A stretch of DNA of 61,452 bases from assembly GCA_038209965.1 (NCBI GenBank), contig JBBQXF010000010.1, positions 1 to 61,452 on the forward strand. The letters are read 5' to 3'. The notes beneath the pieces are model-generated. The model was not told the origin of the DNA. It saw nothing but the letters and a program-made list of their open reading frames with translations, and did no database searches. A program made the position numbers and the translations under genes. Positions 1-7,469 of the stretch are shown here, piece by piece (position 1 is the stretch's first letter; the number at the start of each line of letters is the position of its first letter). This DNA comes from JALONO01 sp038209965 (lineage in GTDB: Bacteria; Bacteroidota; Bacteroidia; Cytophagales; Thermoflexibacteraceae).

Positions 1-311
1 CACCTAAATATAGACTTGTCAAATTGCTTAAGCCTTGCAAAAAGGAAAAATCCGAAATTTCATTACGCTCTAAATTTAGCGTTGTCAAATTGCTTAAACC
101 TTGCACGAAGGAAATATCAGAAATTTTATTAGACCTTAAACTTAGACTTGTCAAATTGCTTAAACCTTGCAAAAAGGAAAAATCCGAAATTTGATTACCA
201 CCTAAATATAGACTTGTCAAATTGCTTAAGCCTTGCAAAAAGGAAAAATCCGAAATTTCATTACGCTCTAAATTTAGCGTTGTCAAATTGCTTAAACCTT
301 GCACGAAGGAA
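1..311. repeat. Tandem 66-bp LRR units with a 198-bp higher-order duplication
   Basis: The text beginning CACCTAAATATAGACTTGTC at position 1 recurs at 199 and stays the same for about 110 bases, to the unit ending GCACGAAGGAAA. The offset of 198 bp is exactly three 66-bp (22-residue) LRR units, so the reading frame is kept. This looks like a recent block duplication inside the array. Confidence 0.85.
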
Positions 312-478
312 AAATCTTTTAGTTCACAACCATGCAAATTCAATCCAATAATCTCCTGTTTGGCATTTAGTAAATAGGTTTTGCTTTTCTGAAAGTCAGT
401 AAGGTCTTTCACGTCTTTTGTTTCGGTTAGTTGAAAGCCCAAAAATTTTTCCAACTCAATAGTTTGCAGTGTTTTCAT
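1..478 (-). CDS. Leucine-rich-repeat protein, N-terminal part (cut by left edge)
   Basis: Reading the minus strand from an ATG at 478-476 gives an open frame to the window edge (159 codons). After about 45 residues without repeats (beginning MKTLQTIELEKFLGF) come 22-residue leucine-rich repeats of the internalin/SDS22-like kind, each reading roughly QGLSNLTxLxLxxNxISDFSF. No signal peptide is visible, so the protein is probably cytoplasmic. The repeats are almost identical at the DNA level, which indicates recent unit duplication. The C-terminal part lies outside the window. It could be a second ROCO-type protein like the one starting at 11449, but the units differ in wording (SNLTTLNL here, SNLQELNF there), so this is only a guess. 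The gene is AT-rich compared with its neighbours. Confidence 0.75.
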   Translation of the reverse strand, partial: MKTLQTIELEKFLGFQLTETKDVKDLTDFQKSKTYLLNAKQEIIGLNLHGCELKDFSFVQGLSNLTTLNLERNEISDFSFLQGLSNLTSLYLGGNQISDFSFLQGLSNLTSLSLRSNKISDISFVQGLSNLTTLNLERNEISDFSFLQGLSNLTSLYLG

Positions 479-655
479 CTTTTTGTGTTTATGCTATGTC
501 AGAACCTTCTAAGTTCTTTTGCATAAGCTATGGTTAAGTTTTACTGTTTTTTGCAAAGATGTGTATTTTTTGTAGAAAATGCAATTGCGACTTGGGAAGT
601 TTGATGCTTTCGCCCTTGTTTGTGTCCTATTTTGCTTAGTGTGCATAGTTTACCT

Positions 656-876
656 TTACTTTTGCCGTAGTCGAATATCTGCGATTATTTTTCCGATTTC
701 TACCTGCAAAGTAGCGTTGTAAATGCCTCTTATTCTGCAAAATACGACTGACGTGCCAACTGATAAATTTCTGATTTTTTTCCTGTAAGTAAGTGCCATT
801 TTTCGGGATTGAGCTGGTAGCGTTGGGCGTAGGTTTGTAGCTGCTTTACCGAATCTGCCCAAGGCGTTACGGTAAG
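656..876 (-). pseudogene. SCO1/SenC copper-chaperone remnant in two pieces
   Basis: On the minus strand, 876-730 in the frame shifted from the SUMF1 reading gives a typical SCO1 stretch (LTVTPWADSVKQLQTYAQRY, then NPEKWHLLTGKKSEIYQLAR and SYFAE) followed by TAA. About 735-656, now in the SUMF1 ORF frame, gives the SCO1 C-terminus (RIRGIYNATLQVEIGKIIAD, then IRLRQK and stop). In SCO1 proteins these segments are separated by roughly 25 residues containing the conserved copper-binding His (HTExF-like region), which is absent here. The N-terminal half with the CxxxC copper site is also absent. The arrangement is therefore a double-deletion relic. Confidence 0.7.
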
Positions 877-1510
877 GGGTGCGGCAGTGGGGGGCGCCGC
901 CGTTCCAGCCACCGCCACGAAGCACCCGAATAGAGCCCCGGGGGTTATCGATCCACGCGCTGCCATCGGCGGGGGCTTTTTGGTAGTCAGCGTGCCAATA
1001 GTCTTCGCACCACTCCCATACATTGCCGCTCAGATCGTACAGCCCCCAAGCGTTGGGCTTTTTCAGGCCCACGGGCTTGGTTTCCTCGTGGCTATTTTCG
1101 GTATACCAGCCTGCTTCGTGGGGGTCATTGCTCCCGGCGTAGGCAAAGTCTCCCCCCGCTTGGGCGGCGTATTCCCACTCGGCCTCGGAGGGCAGGCGAA
1201 ACTGGGCTTGTTGCGCTTTCCCCTCCCCTCGTTCGTTTAGCTCCCCGATGAAGGCTTGGGCATCCTCCCAAGTTACGTTTTCCACCGGCCGGTTTTTGCC
1301 CTTGAAGCCCGAAGGGTTCTTACCGGTTACGGCTTCGTAGAGGGCCTGCGTGCAGGGGTACACCGCCAGCCAAAAGCTGGGCATACGTACCTCATAGATA
1401 GGTTTTTCATCATCGTTTTTTTCGCTCCCCATCCTAAAACGCCCGGCGGGCAGCTTTACGAAGCGGAAGGTTACGTCGTTGACGGTACAGGACAAGTAAG
1501 TGGGTTCCAT
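656..1510 (-). CDS. SUMF1/formylglycine-generating-enzyme-like protein, C-terminus replaced by SCO1 debris
   Basis: The first ~210 residues are a SUMF1 (FGE-sulfatase) domain: VKLPAGRFRMGS near the start, RLPSEAEWEYAAQAGG, GLYDLSGNVWEWCEDYW and RVLRGGGWNGGAPHCRTPYR. In intact members the domain goes on to a GFR-type end about 15 residues later; that end is missing here. Downstream codons are an out-of-frame and then in-frame read of SCO1 sequence. FGE-type paired cysteines are not apparent, so this is more like the non-sulfatase SUMF1 proteins that bind or modify other substrates. ATG at 1510 is the only good start. The frame is open for 284 codons but the product is probably a non-functional chimera. 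Genuine activity of the truncated domain cannot be excluded. Confidence 0.7.
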   Translation of the reverse strand: MEPTYLSCTVNDVTFRFVKLPAGRFRMGSEKNDDEKPIYEVRMPSFWLAVYPCTQALYEAVTGKNPSGFKGKNRPVENVTWEDAQAFIGELNERGEGKAQQAQFRLPSEAEWEYAAQAGGDFAYAGSNDPHEAGWYTENSHEETKPVGLKKPNAWGLYDLSGNVWEWCEDYWHADYQKAPADGSAWIDNPRGSIRVLRGGGWNGGAPHCRTPYRNALGRFGKAATNLRPTLPAQSRKMALTYRKKIRNLSVGTSVVFCRIRGIYNATLQVEIGKIIADIRLRQK

Positions 1511-1575
1511 TTGTTTGTTTTGGGGTGGTTGGGGTAATCCGTAGGGTTAGTTTTGAGAAACTGACCGCACTGACC

Positions 1576-2169
1576 AATGAGCGAACAATACTACACAAAA
1601 ATACGTTTGGTTCAAAGCGGTTTAGCCATGCCCCAGCGCAACCCTACGCCATACCAAGATTTTTGATACTTTTTTTATCACCACCAATGGCTTGCAAGTG
1701 CAACACCGGCTTTTTGATGGGCAGTGTTTTGAGATTATCCCAGCAAATTTTAAGTTTTACCATGACAAATACCAAGCTCGCCTTGTTGCTTGGGTGCGCA
1801 TGATGAACCACCTTCCTTTTGTCATTTACTTTGGGGCAGAAAGTACGCTTTCTGATTACGTGAAGGATTTCAAAAAAATATACTTCCGGCCAAATTAGCC
1901 AATACCCAACTGAAAAAGCACCCGAGAAGTTGGCCGGGATTTCCTGTCCGCCCCGCACGCAGCATGTCAAGGTTGGGGAAGATGTGTTTGATGGGGTGCC
2001 CCGCTACACCCGCAAAATTTGCGAAACGAAAATAAACTACCTCCCTAACAATCCGGGAAAGGCGGGATGGGTCAGTCGCCCCGAGCATGGTACCTATTCC
2101 AGCACTGCCTTTTATTTTGCCCGGGAAGCGGTCAAGTCCATGTTGTTGCATGACATGGAGATCATGTAG
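1576..2169 (+). pseudogene. Unrecognised coding debris, probably frameshifted gene(s)
   Basis: Three consecutive open stretches in different frames read like protein. 1576-1662 starts MSEQYYTKIRLVQSGL. About 1659-1898 contains LFDGQCFEIIPANFKFYHDK and VIYFGAESTLSDYVKDFKK. About 1864-2169 contains VPRYTRKICETKINYLP and HGTYSSTAFYFAREAVKS. They overlap at their junctions (IYF in one frame, KKY in the next), which is what one or two frameshifts in a single gene would give. No family was recognised, and each piece could instead be chance. The stop at 2167-2169 runs into the 3' end of eutC on the other strand. Confidence 0.3.
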
Positions 2170-2986
2170 CGTTGAGATTTCCGTCAGTGGGAGCAACTGA
2201 CGGCACGGACAGCACCGGGCCGGTTAAGTACCCGGTCTGCAAGTCTTTCAGTTGGATGCCCGATAACTGCTTGGTGCGCATTTCGGTCAGCAGGTAATGG
2301 AGTTTGGCCGCGGCGGCGGCGTGGCCCAGTCCTTCGGGCCGGATGTTGGACACGCAGTTGCGCCGCTCGTCGGTCAAGCCGGGCTGGGGCTGCCAAGTCA
2401 GGTACGCCCCCAGGCTATCGGGCGAGCTGAGGCCGGGGCGCTCGCCAATGAGCACCAGCACAATGTCAGCTTGGCACATCGCCCCGATCTCGTCGCCAAT
2501 GGCCACGCGGCCTTGTTCCACCAGTGCCACCGGGGCCAGCGTCCAGCCAGTGGCGCCCAGCAGGGGCAGGAGGTGCTGCAAAGTGGGCAGGGCTTGACGG
2601 TTGGCGGCATTGGCCGACAGCCCGTCGGCCAAGACAATCGCCAAGTTGACCGGGCCAATGGCCAGCTCGGCCAGGTACTGCACCGAAGCGGGGGCCAAGC
2701 GGCGGCCAAGGTCGGGCCGTTGCAGATAGGTCAGCCGGTTTTGGGCCAAACTGGCCAGTTGGCAACTGGTGGGCCCGGCGGCAGTAATCCCTTGCCCGGC
2801 CCAGATCGTGGCCAAGCCGTTTTCCAAGGAAACCAGTTCCAGCGTTGAGAAAACGGCATCCCGGGCTTGGGCGTGGGCGAGTTGGAAGGCCAGCAGGTCG
2901 CTCGTGGGCAGGCTACCGCCCGACCGCCCCAGTCCCACGCGGGCAGGGGTAAATTGTCGGAGGTATTGCCAGGGATCACGGCTCAT
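2162..2986 (-). CDS. eutC: Ethanolamine ammonia-lyase small subunit EutC
   Basis: EutC is the light chain of the adenosylcobalamin-dependent ethanolamine ammonia-lyase, which splits ethanolamine to acetaldehyde and ammonia. Family signatures are clear: TPARVGLGRSGGSLPT near the N-terminus, LAIVLADGLSANA in the middle, ADIVLVLIGERPGLSSPDSL, and the C-terminal RRNCVSNIRPEGL followed by a KL.YLL and LSGIQLKD pattern. The length (274 aa) is normal. In most genomes eutB, the heavy chain that holds the active site, sits directly upstream; here the upstream gene is purA and no eutB is present in the window. The ATG at 2986 is followed by a good family N-terminus. With no heavy chain nearby, eutB must lie elsewhere or the gene is stranded. 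Confidence 0.93.
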   Translation of the reverse strand: MSRDPWQYLRQFTPARVGLGRSGGSLPTSDLLAFQLAHAQARDAVFSTLELVSLENGLATIWAGQGITAAGPTSCQLASLAQNRLTYLQRPDLGRRLAPASVQYLAELAIGPVNLAIVLADGLSANAANRQALPTLQHLLPLLGATGWTLAPVALVEQGRVAIGDEIGAMCQADIVLVLIGERPGLSSPDSLGAYLTWQPQPGLTDERRNCVSNIRPEGLGHAAAAAKLHYLLTEMRTKQLSGIQLKDLQTGYLTGPVLSVPSVAPTDGNLNAT

Positions 2987-3039
2987 TTGATCTGGAACGA
3001 AAGAATGACAGAGTGGCTTCGGTGGTCAAGCAGGCCATT

Positions 3040-3082
3040 GCCCTGCCACCCATCTCGCGGATTGGCGAGGTGGCGGCAGGGC
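3040..3082 (-). terminator. GC-rich hairpin between purA and eutC
   Basis: GCCCTGCCACC (3040-3050) pairs with GGTGGC plus GGCAGGGC (to 3082), and CTCGC/GCGAG extend the stem inwards. It lies just after the purA stop on the minus strand. There is no U-tract, so it may be a processing or attenuating stem rather than a classical terminator. Confidence 0.4.
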
Positions 3083-3092
3083 AACATTCGGG

Positions 3093-4358
3093 CTAGGCCC
3101 GCAGCAGGGTATCGGTGCGGTTGGAACCGTAGGACACCAGGGTGATCGGCACACCGACCGCCTCCTCGATAAATTTGATATAGTCGGCCAAGGCAGCGGG
3201 CAGGGTGTCAAATGAACCCAAGTTTTCCAGCGGGCAGTTCCAGCCCGGCAATGTTTCGTAAATCGGTTCCACCGGGGTGCTGATCAGGCAATAGGGCAGT
3301 TGGTCGGTCACTGTGCCATCGGTCAGGCGATAATGGGTGCACACTTTGATCGCTTCAAACTCGTTGAGGATATCGGTTTTCATCATCAGCAGTTGGGTGG
3401 CAGCATTGATCATCACGGCGTATTTGAGGGCGGGCAGGTCGAGCCAGCCAGTGCGGCGGGGGCGGCCAGTGGTGGCCCCAAACTCATGCCCGGCCCGGCG
3501 GATGCGCTCCCCTTCTTCGCCCTGCAGCTCAGTGGGGAACGGGCCACTGCCCACGCGGGTGCAGTAAGCTTTGAAAATGCCCAGCACTTGGCTCACGTGC
3601 CGGGGCGAAACGCCCAAACCCGTACAGGCACCGGCGACGGTGGTGTTGGAACTGGTGACAAAGGGATAGGAACCAAAGTCGATGTCGAGCAGCGCCCCTT
3701 GGGCCCCTTCGGCCAGCACCCGGTTGCCTTTGACCAGTTCGAGGTTGATAAAATATTCACTGTCCACCAACTGGTACGTTTTGATGAACTCCACAGCGGC
3801 AAAAAACTGGGTTTCCTGCTCGCTGAAATCGGCGGTGTGGCCATAGAAACGCAACATTTCCAAGTGCCGGGCTTTGAGGGCCTCGTACTTGGCCACAAAG
3901 TCGGGGAGCAAAATATCGCCCAAGCGCAAGCCCACCCGGCTCACTTTGTCGGTATAAGCGGGGGTGATTCCCCGCAGGGTGGAACCAATTTTGGCCTCGC
4001 CCTTGGCGTGTTCGGAGGCCGCGTCGAGCAGCCGGTGCGTGGGGACGATGAGCTGGGCCCGTTTGGAAATGAACAGGTTTTCGGTCAAGTCCACGCCCAA
4101 TTGTTGCAGGGCCACAATTTCTTTTTGGAGGGTGATCAAATCCAGCACTACCCCGTTGCCGATCAGGTTTTTGATCTCGCGCCGGAACGCGCCCGAGGGG
4201 ATCTGGTGCAGCACGTGCTTGATGCCGTCGAAGTGGAGGGTGTGGCCGGCGTTGGGCCCCCCCTGAAACCGGGCCACCACTTGGTAATTGGGGGCAATAA
4301 AATCCACAATTTTACCCTTGCCCTCATCGCCCCATTGTAAACCGAGAAGTATGTCCAT
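3093..4358 (-). CDS. purA: Adenylosuccinate synthase
   Basis: PurA condenses IMP and aspartate with GTP to make adenylosuccinate, the first committed step of AMP synthesis, in the cytoplasm. The N-terminal GLQWGDEGKGK loop contains the catalytic Asp and the phosphate-binding residues. It is followed by RFQGGPNAGHTL (with the catalytic His), then LAEGAQGALLDIDFGSYPFV, TTGRPRRTGWLDL and a C-terminal VSYGSNRTDT guanine-binding motif. At 421 aa the protein is full length. ATG at 4358 matches the family start. It is transcribed in the same direction as dnaN, but a strong terminator separates the two. Confidence 0.97.
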   Translation of the reverse strand: MDILLGLQWGDEGKGKIVDFIAPNYQVVARFQGGPNAGHTLHFDGIKHVLHQIPSGAFRREIKNLIGNGVVLDLITLQKEIVALQQLGVDLTENLFISKRAQLIVPTHRLLDAASEHAKGEAKIGSTLRGITPAYTDKVSRVGLRLGDILLPDFVAKYEALKARHLEMLRFYGHTADFSEQETQFFAAVEFIKTYQLVDSEYFINLELVKGNRVLAEGAQGALLDIDFGSYPFVTSSNTTVAGACTGLGVSPRHVSQVLGIFKAYCTRVGSGPFPTELQGEEGERIRRAGHEFGATTGRPRRTGWLDLPALKYAVMINAATQLLMMKTDILNEFEAIKVCTHYRLTDGTVTDQLPYCLISTPVEPIYETLPGWNCPLENLGSFDTLPAALADYIKFIEEAVGVPITLVSYGSNRTDTLLRA

Positions 4359-4450
4359 GAAGGAATTAAAGTTGATAATAAAAAAAACGTCAGTTCATTG
4401 TTCACGCGCGAGCCGTGGCTTTTGGCTGAGGGAGAGATGATCCTCTCCGC

Positions 4451-4500
4451 CAAAAAGAAGGTAGGACAGACAAAAACAGCTTGCTTTTGTGTGTCCTACC
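4451..4500 (-). terminator. Rho-independent terminator after dnaN
   Basis: GGTAGGACA at 4460-4468 pairs with TGTCCTACC at 4492-4500, and the stem continues with ACAAAA/TTTTGT around one mismatch. Read on the minus strand the stem is followed by CTTCTTTTT. It is placed 31 bases after the dnaN stop. Confidence 0.8.
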
Positions 4501-4531
4501 CAATCAGAAAAGCGCCTTTTGCTGGTGCGGC

Positions 4532-5665
4532 TCAATAATAGTTGTTCAACATCACTGGCATGATCAACATCAAAATGTCCTCATCGGGATCCACCTCGGA
4601 GGGCATCAACAGGCCGGCCCGGTTGGGTTCGGAGAGTTTGAAGGTCACTTTGCTGGAATGGAGGTTGTTGAGGCTCTCGATCAAGAATTTGGCATTGAAC
4701 CCAATCTCCATGTCCGCTTCAGAAGCGAAATCACAGCGCAATTTCTCATCGGCTTCATTGGAGAAATCGACATCCTCGGCAGACACCAACATATCGCCGC
4801 TGGTGTTTACCTTGAGGCGGACTTGGTTGGTCGATTTATTGGCATAAATGGCGATCCGGCGCAGCGAACCCAAAAAGTCGGTGCGGTCAATTTCCAAGGT
4901 TTTGTCGTTGTTGACCGGGATCACGAACTCGTAATCAGGGAAACGCTCATCGATCAGGCGGCAGACCATTTTGACATTGCCGTAATTGATGAAGGCATTG
5001 GACTTGTTGAAAGACAGCCGGACCACGCTATTATCAGAGGGCAACGTGTTTTTGAGCAGGGTCAGGGCCTTGCGGGGAATGATGATGGAAATATCCTTGT
5101 CCGACGACACATCGGTGCGGCGGTAGCGCACCAGCCGGTGGCTGTCGGTGGCCACGAAGGTGGCTTCGGAACTGCGCAGGTTCACATAAACGCCGTTCAT
5201 GGCGGGCTTCATCTCGTCGGTGCTGGCCGCAAAAAGGGTGTAGGCAATGGCCGAAGAAATGGCTTCGGCGGGGATTTCCACCACCTCGGCATTTTTGAGT
5301 TCGGGCACCCGGGGGAAATCGGCCGCATTTTCGCCCGAAAGCTTGTAGTGGCCATTGTCAGAAATGATCTCGGTTACGTAGGTGTTCGGATCAATGCGGA
5401 AAGTGACCGGCTGCTCGGGCAAGTTGCGCAGGGTATCGGCCAACATTTTGGCTGGTATGGCCACGCTGCCGCCTTGCTCGGCATCGGCCTTCATTTCGGC
5501 CGTCATCGAGGTTTGCAAATCGGAAGCCGTGATAGTCAGGGTGTTGTCTTTGATCTCAAACAGAAAGTTGTCCAAAATTGGCATCACGGAGTTGTTGCTC
5601 AGGATGACCCCGTTCAGGGCCGCCAATTGCTTTAACAATGCTGACGAGGATATAATAAATTTCAT
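4532..5665 (-). CDS. dnaN: DNA polymerase III beta subunit (sliding clamp)
   Basis: DnaN forms the ring that tethers replicative polymerase to DNA. The 377-residue length, the start MKFIISSSALLKQL and the end PVMLNNYY (the usual C-terminal clamp tail PMR/LxxxY type) fit the family. Internal motifs such as ATDSHRLVRYR and CRLIDERFPDYEFVIP, and the domain-three LNNLHSSKVTFKLSEPNRAG region, are typical. The neighbouring gene upstream on the same strand is a conserved Bacteroidota protein of unknown function. dnaA is not adjacent, as is common in this phylum. ATG at 5665 is the only reasonable start. Confidence 0.97.
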   Translation of the reverse strand: MKFIISSSALLKQLAALNGVILSNNSVMPILDNFLFEIKDNTLTITASDLQTSMTAEMKADAEQGGSVAIPAKMLADTLRNLPEQPVTFRIDPNTYVTEIISDNGHYKLSGENAADFPRVPELKNAEVVEIPAEAISSAIAYTLFAASTDEMKPAMNGVYVNLRSSEATFVATDSHRLVRYRRTDVSSDKDISIIIPRKALTLLKNTLPSDNSVVRLSFNKSNAFINYGNVKMVCRLIDERFPDYEFVIPVNNDKTLEIDRTDFLGSLRRIAIYANKSTNQVRLKVNTSGDMLVSAEDVDFSNEADEKLRCDFASEADMEIGFNAKFLIESLNNLHSSKVTFKLSEPNRAGLLMPSEVDPDEDILMLIMPVMLNNYY

Positions 5666-5718
5666 GTTGTTCGGCGTTTTCTGATTTATTGCCCAAAAAT
5701 AGAGATTGTTGGGCAGTC

Positions 5719-6891
5719 TTAAAATTTACGGCTCAATAATTCATAGAAATCTTTGACCTCGTCTTTTTCGATGTCCCAGTTGTTCTTCCGAAAATATTTT
5801 TCTTTCACCAACTGGATGGCGGCTGAATAATCGGCCGCCCGGTCTATATGGTCAACTGCTTCATTGAATTCTTGACTGTTTCCGTTGAACAGTTCGTTGA
5901 TGAAAGCAAACTTTTTGTTGAGTGGGATAACCATTTTCAGGCTCTCAATCTTGGTGTTGGTGCGGTACATGTCCGATACCGTGTTGACTTGGCCGGGACT
6001 GACGAATTTTTCGTTGAGCGAAGCGGGCGTTTGCTCTTGGGTGTAGCGGTCGTTGAGCGAGTCGCTCTCTTCGGTTTTGGCAAATCGCTCGTTCAGTGGC
6101 ACTGATTTGTTGGCTGGGGCCTCGTTTTTGGTCAAGGTCAACCCCACGGCGACGGGCGGGGCTTCTTTCACCGGCTCATCGTCCATCCCAAATGAAAGTT
6201 TGGAGATCGAAAATGGCTTGTTTTCCATCTCGGCAATCCCAGCCGAAAAGTTGAGCGGATCTTCGTCGGCGGCCAACCAAAACTGGGCGGACTGGACGGG
6301 CAACGTTTGGGAAAGACCTTGGAACACCGGGCCCACGTCTTCGAGCGGGATGCTGTTGGCCGCTTTCACTGCATTGAGCAGGGTATCGCGGCGCAAGTAG
6401 CTGCCCATTGCCTCGACCGATTGCAGGATGCGATCATAGACTGGACGATGAACCGCAAAATATTTGCCCACTGGCTTTAGCTGCGAGCCCACCTCGATGG
6501 TATCGCCCAAGTTGCCCCATTCTTGCAAGAAAAAATCAATGGGCGACAAGGCCAGCAATACCGTATCTTGTACTGCCGCCACCAATATCGGCTCAAACAC
6601 AGCCCGTTCAATGCTGATGTTGCGCGAGAGGGCATTCATCAAAGTGGTGAGGGCTTGGGCCACTTCGGGTTCAGCGTAATTGAAAAAAGGACTTTTCAGC
6701 TTTTTGGTTTCTTCTTGCCACTGAAAAAATATTTTTTTGACCGCAAATAAATTTACTTGGCGGCTTGGGGACACTTCCACCACTTGTTTGCCATTGATGG
6801 TGCGGTGTTGGGCATAAAATGAATCACAAACAGTTTTGGCAAACTGCCTGGCATATCGGTTTACCTCGGCGGTGTTCAGCTTTTGTTTCAT
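5719..6891 (-). CDS. Conserved Bacteroidota protein of unknown function
   Basis: A 390-residue soluble-looking protein with no signal peptide or membrane span. Residues 1-210 are mostly helical. A low-complexity linker (about 220-300) repeats a short motif: LNERFA, LNDRYT and LNEKFV. The C-terminal ~75 residues (LNKKFAFINELFNGNSQEFN to the end at LLSRKF) are a conserved module I recall from many Bacteroidota proteins of unknown role, where several LNxRF motifs precede a final FINELF motif. The start is placed at the ATG (6891) rather than an upstream TTG. It lies 53 bp upstream of dnaN on the same strand, which suggests possible cotranscription. The function is unknown. Confidence 0.8.
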   Translation of the reverse strand: MKQKLNTAEVNRYARQFAKTVCDSFYAQHRTINGKQVVEVSPSRQVNLFAVKKIFFQWQEETKKLKSPFFNYAEPEVAQALTTLMNALSRNISIERAVFEPILVAAVQDTVLLALSPIDFFLQEWGNLGDTIEVGSQLKPVGKYFAVHRPVYDRILQSVEAMGSYLRRDTLLNAVKAANSIPLEDVGPVFQGLSQTLPVQSAQFWLAADEDPLNFSAGIAEMENKPFSISKLSFGMDDEPVKEAPPVAVGLTLTKNEAPANKSVPLNERFAKTEESDSLNDRYTQEQTPASLNEKFVSPGQVNTVSDMYRTNTKIESLKMVIPLNKKFAFINELFNGNSQEFNEAVDHIDRAADYSAAIQLVKEKYFRKNNWDIEKDEVKDFYELLSRKF

Positions 6892-7092
6892 GCTGGGCTT
6901 AATTTGGGGCTTGCGCAAAGCTAGGGAAAGGCTTTGTCCGGTCTAGTTTTGGTCTAATTTGTAAAATTAGGCAATCTCAAAAATATATTGGCTTTTTCCT
7001 GAAAATACCTGCTTTATTTTGGACATTTGAACCATCCCCCCTAATTTTAACCTTTCAAACAATCAATACGCAACCGCAATCTTTTTGTAATC

Positions 7093-7353
7093 ATGGCAGA
7101 AGAAATTGAAATTGATGGCCACAAGTATTCAGTGGAGGCAGAGACCTTCCCGCTGACGCTGACCAAACCGTTCATGCACGGCGACAATGCTTTATTGGTG
7201 CAAAAATACCTCAACCAAGTCTATAACGCTGGGTTGCGGGAGCATGGCATCTTTGGCCACGCAACTTCTGAGGCGGTCAAAAAGCACATGGAACTGGATG
7301 AAGTGACCGAAGGGCGCTTTGTGTTCGTCCAAAATTACAATTTTAAGGACTAG
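7093..7353 (+). CDS. Small protein with a peptidoglycan-binding-like fold signature
   Basis: An 86-residue acidic protein without signal peptide. Residues 30-65 (NALLVQKYLNQVYN, then HGIFGHATSEAVKKHMEL) resemble the repeat pattern of the PG_binding_1 domain, in which a helix with LQ.xLN precedes DGIFGPxTExAVxxFQ. This is a pattern match by eye only. Because no export signal is present, a role in cell-wall binding is doubtful, and the helical fold may serve another purpose. The ATG at 7093 follows a 200-base spacer, and the gene stands alone before argB. Confidence 0.6.
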   Translation: MAEEIEIDGHKYSVEAETFPLTLTKPFMHGDNALLVQKYLNQVYNAGLREHGIFGHATSEAVKKHMELDEVTEGRFVFVQNYNFKD

Positions 7354-7469
7354 AACGGCCTTGCACCCATTGCCCAAACCACCCTTGTGTTGCCCGTGGC
7401 AGCCAACGGTGGTTTTTTCGTGCCAATCGGGCCGGGCGAGTATTTGAGAGCCACCCAACTTTTTTTGCC

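Noticed and set aside
2162..2986. eutC as part of a bacterial microcompartment operon
   Set aside because: No shell protein, eutB or aldehyde dehydrogenase gene is in the neighbourhood.
3300..4340. Long plus-strand frame opposite purA
   Set aside because: It mirrors the purA gene exactly, has low-complexity Gly/Val/His content and no start context; it is a shadow of GC-rich antisense.
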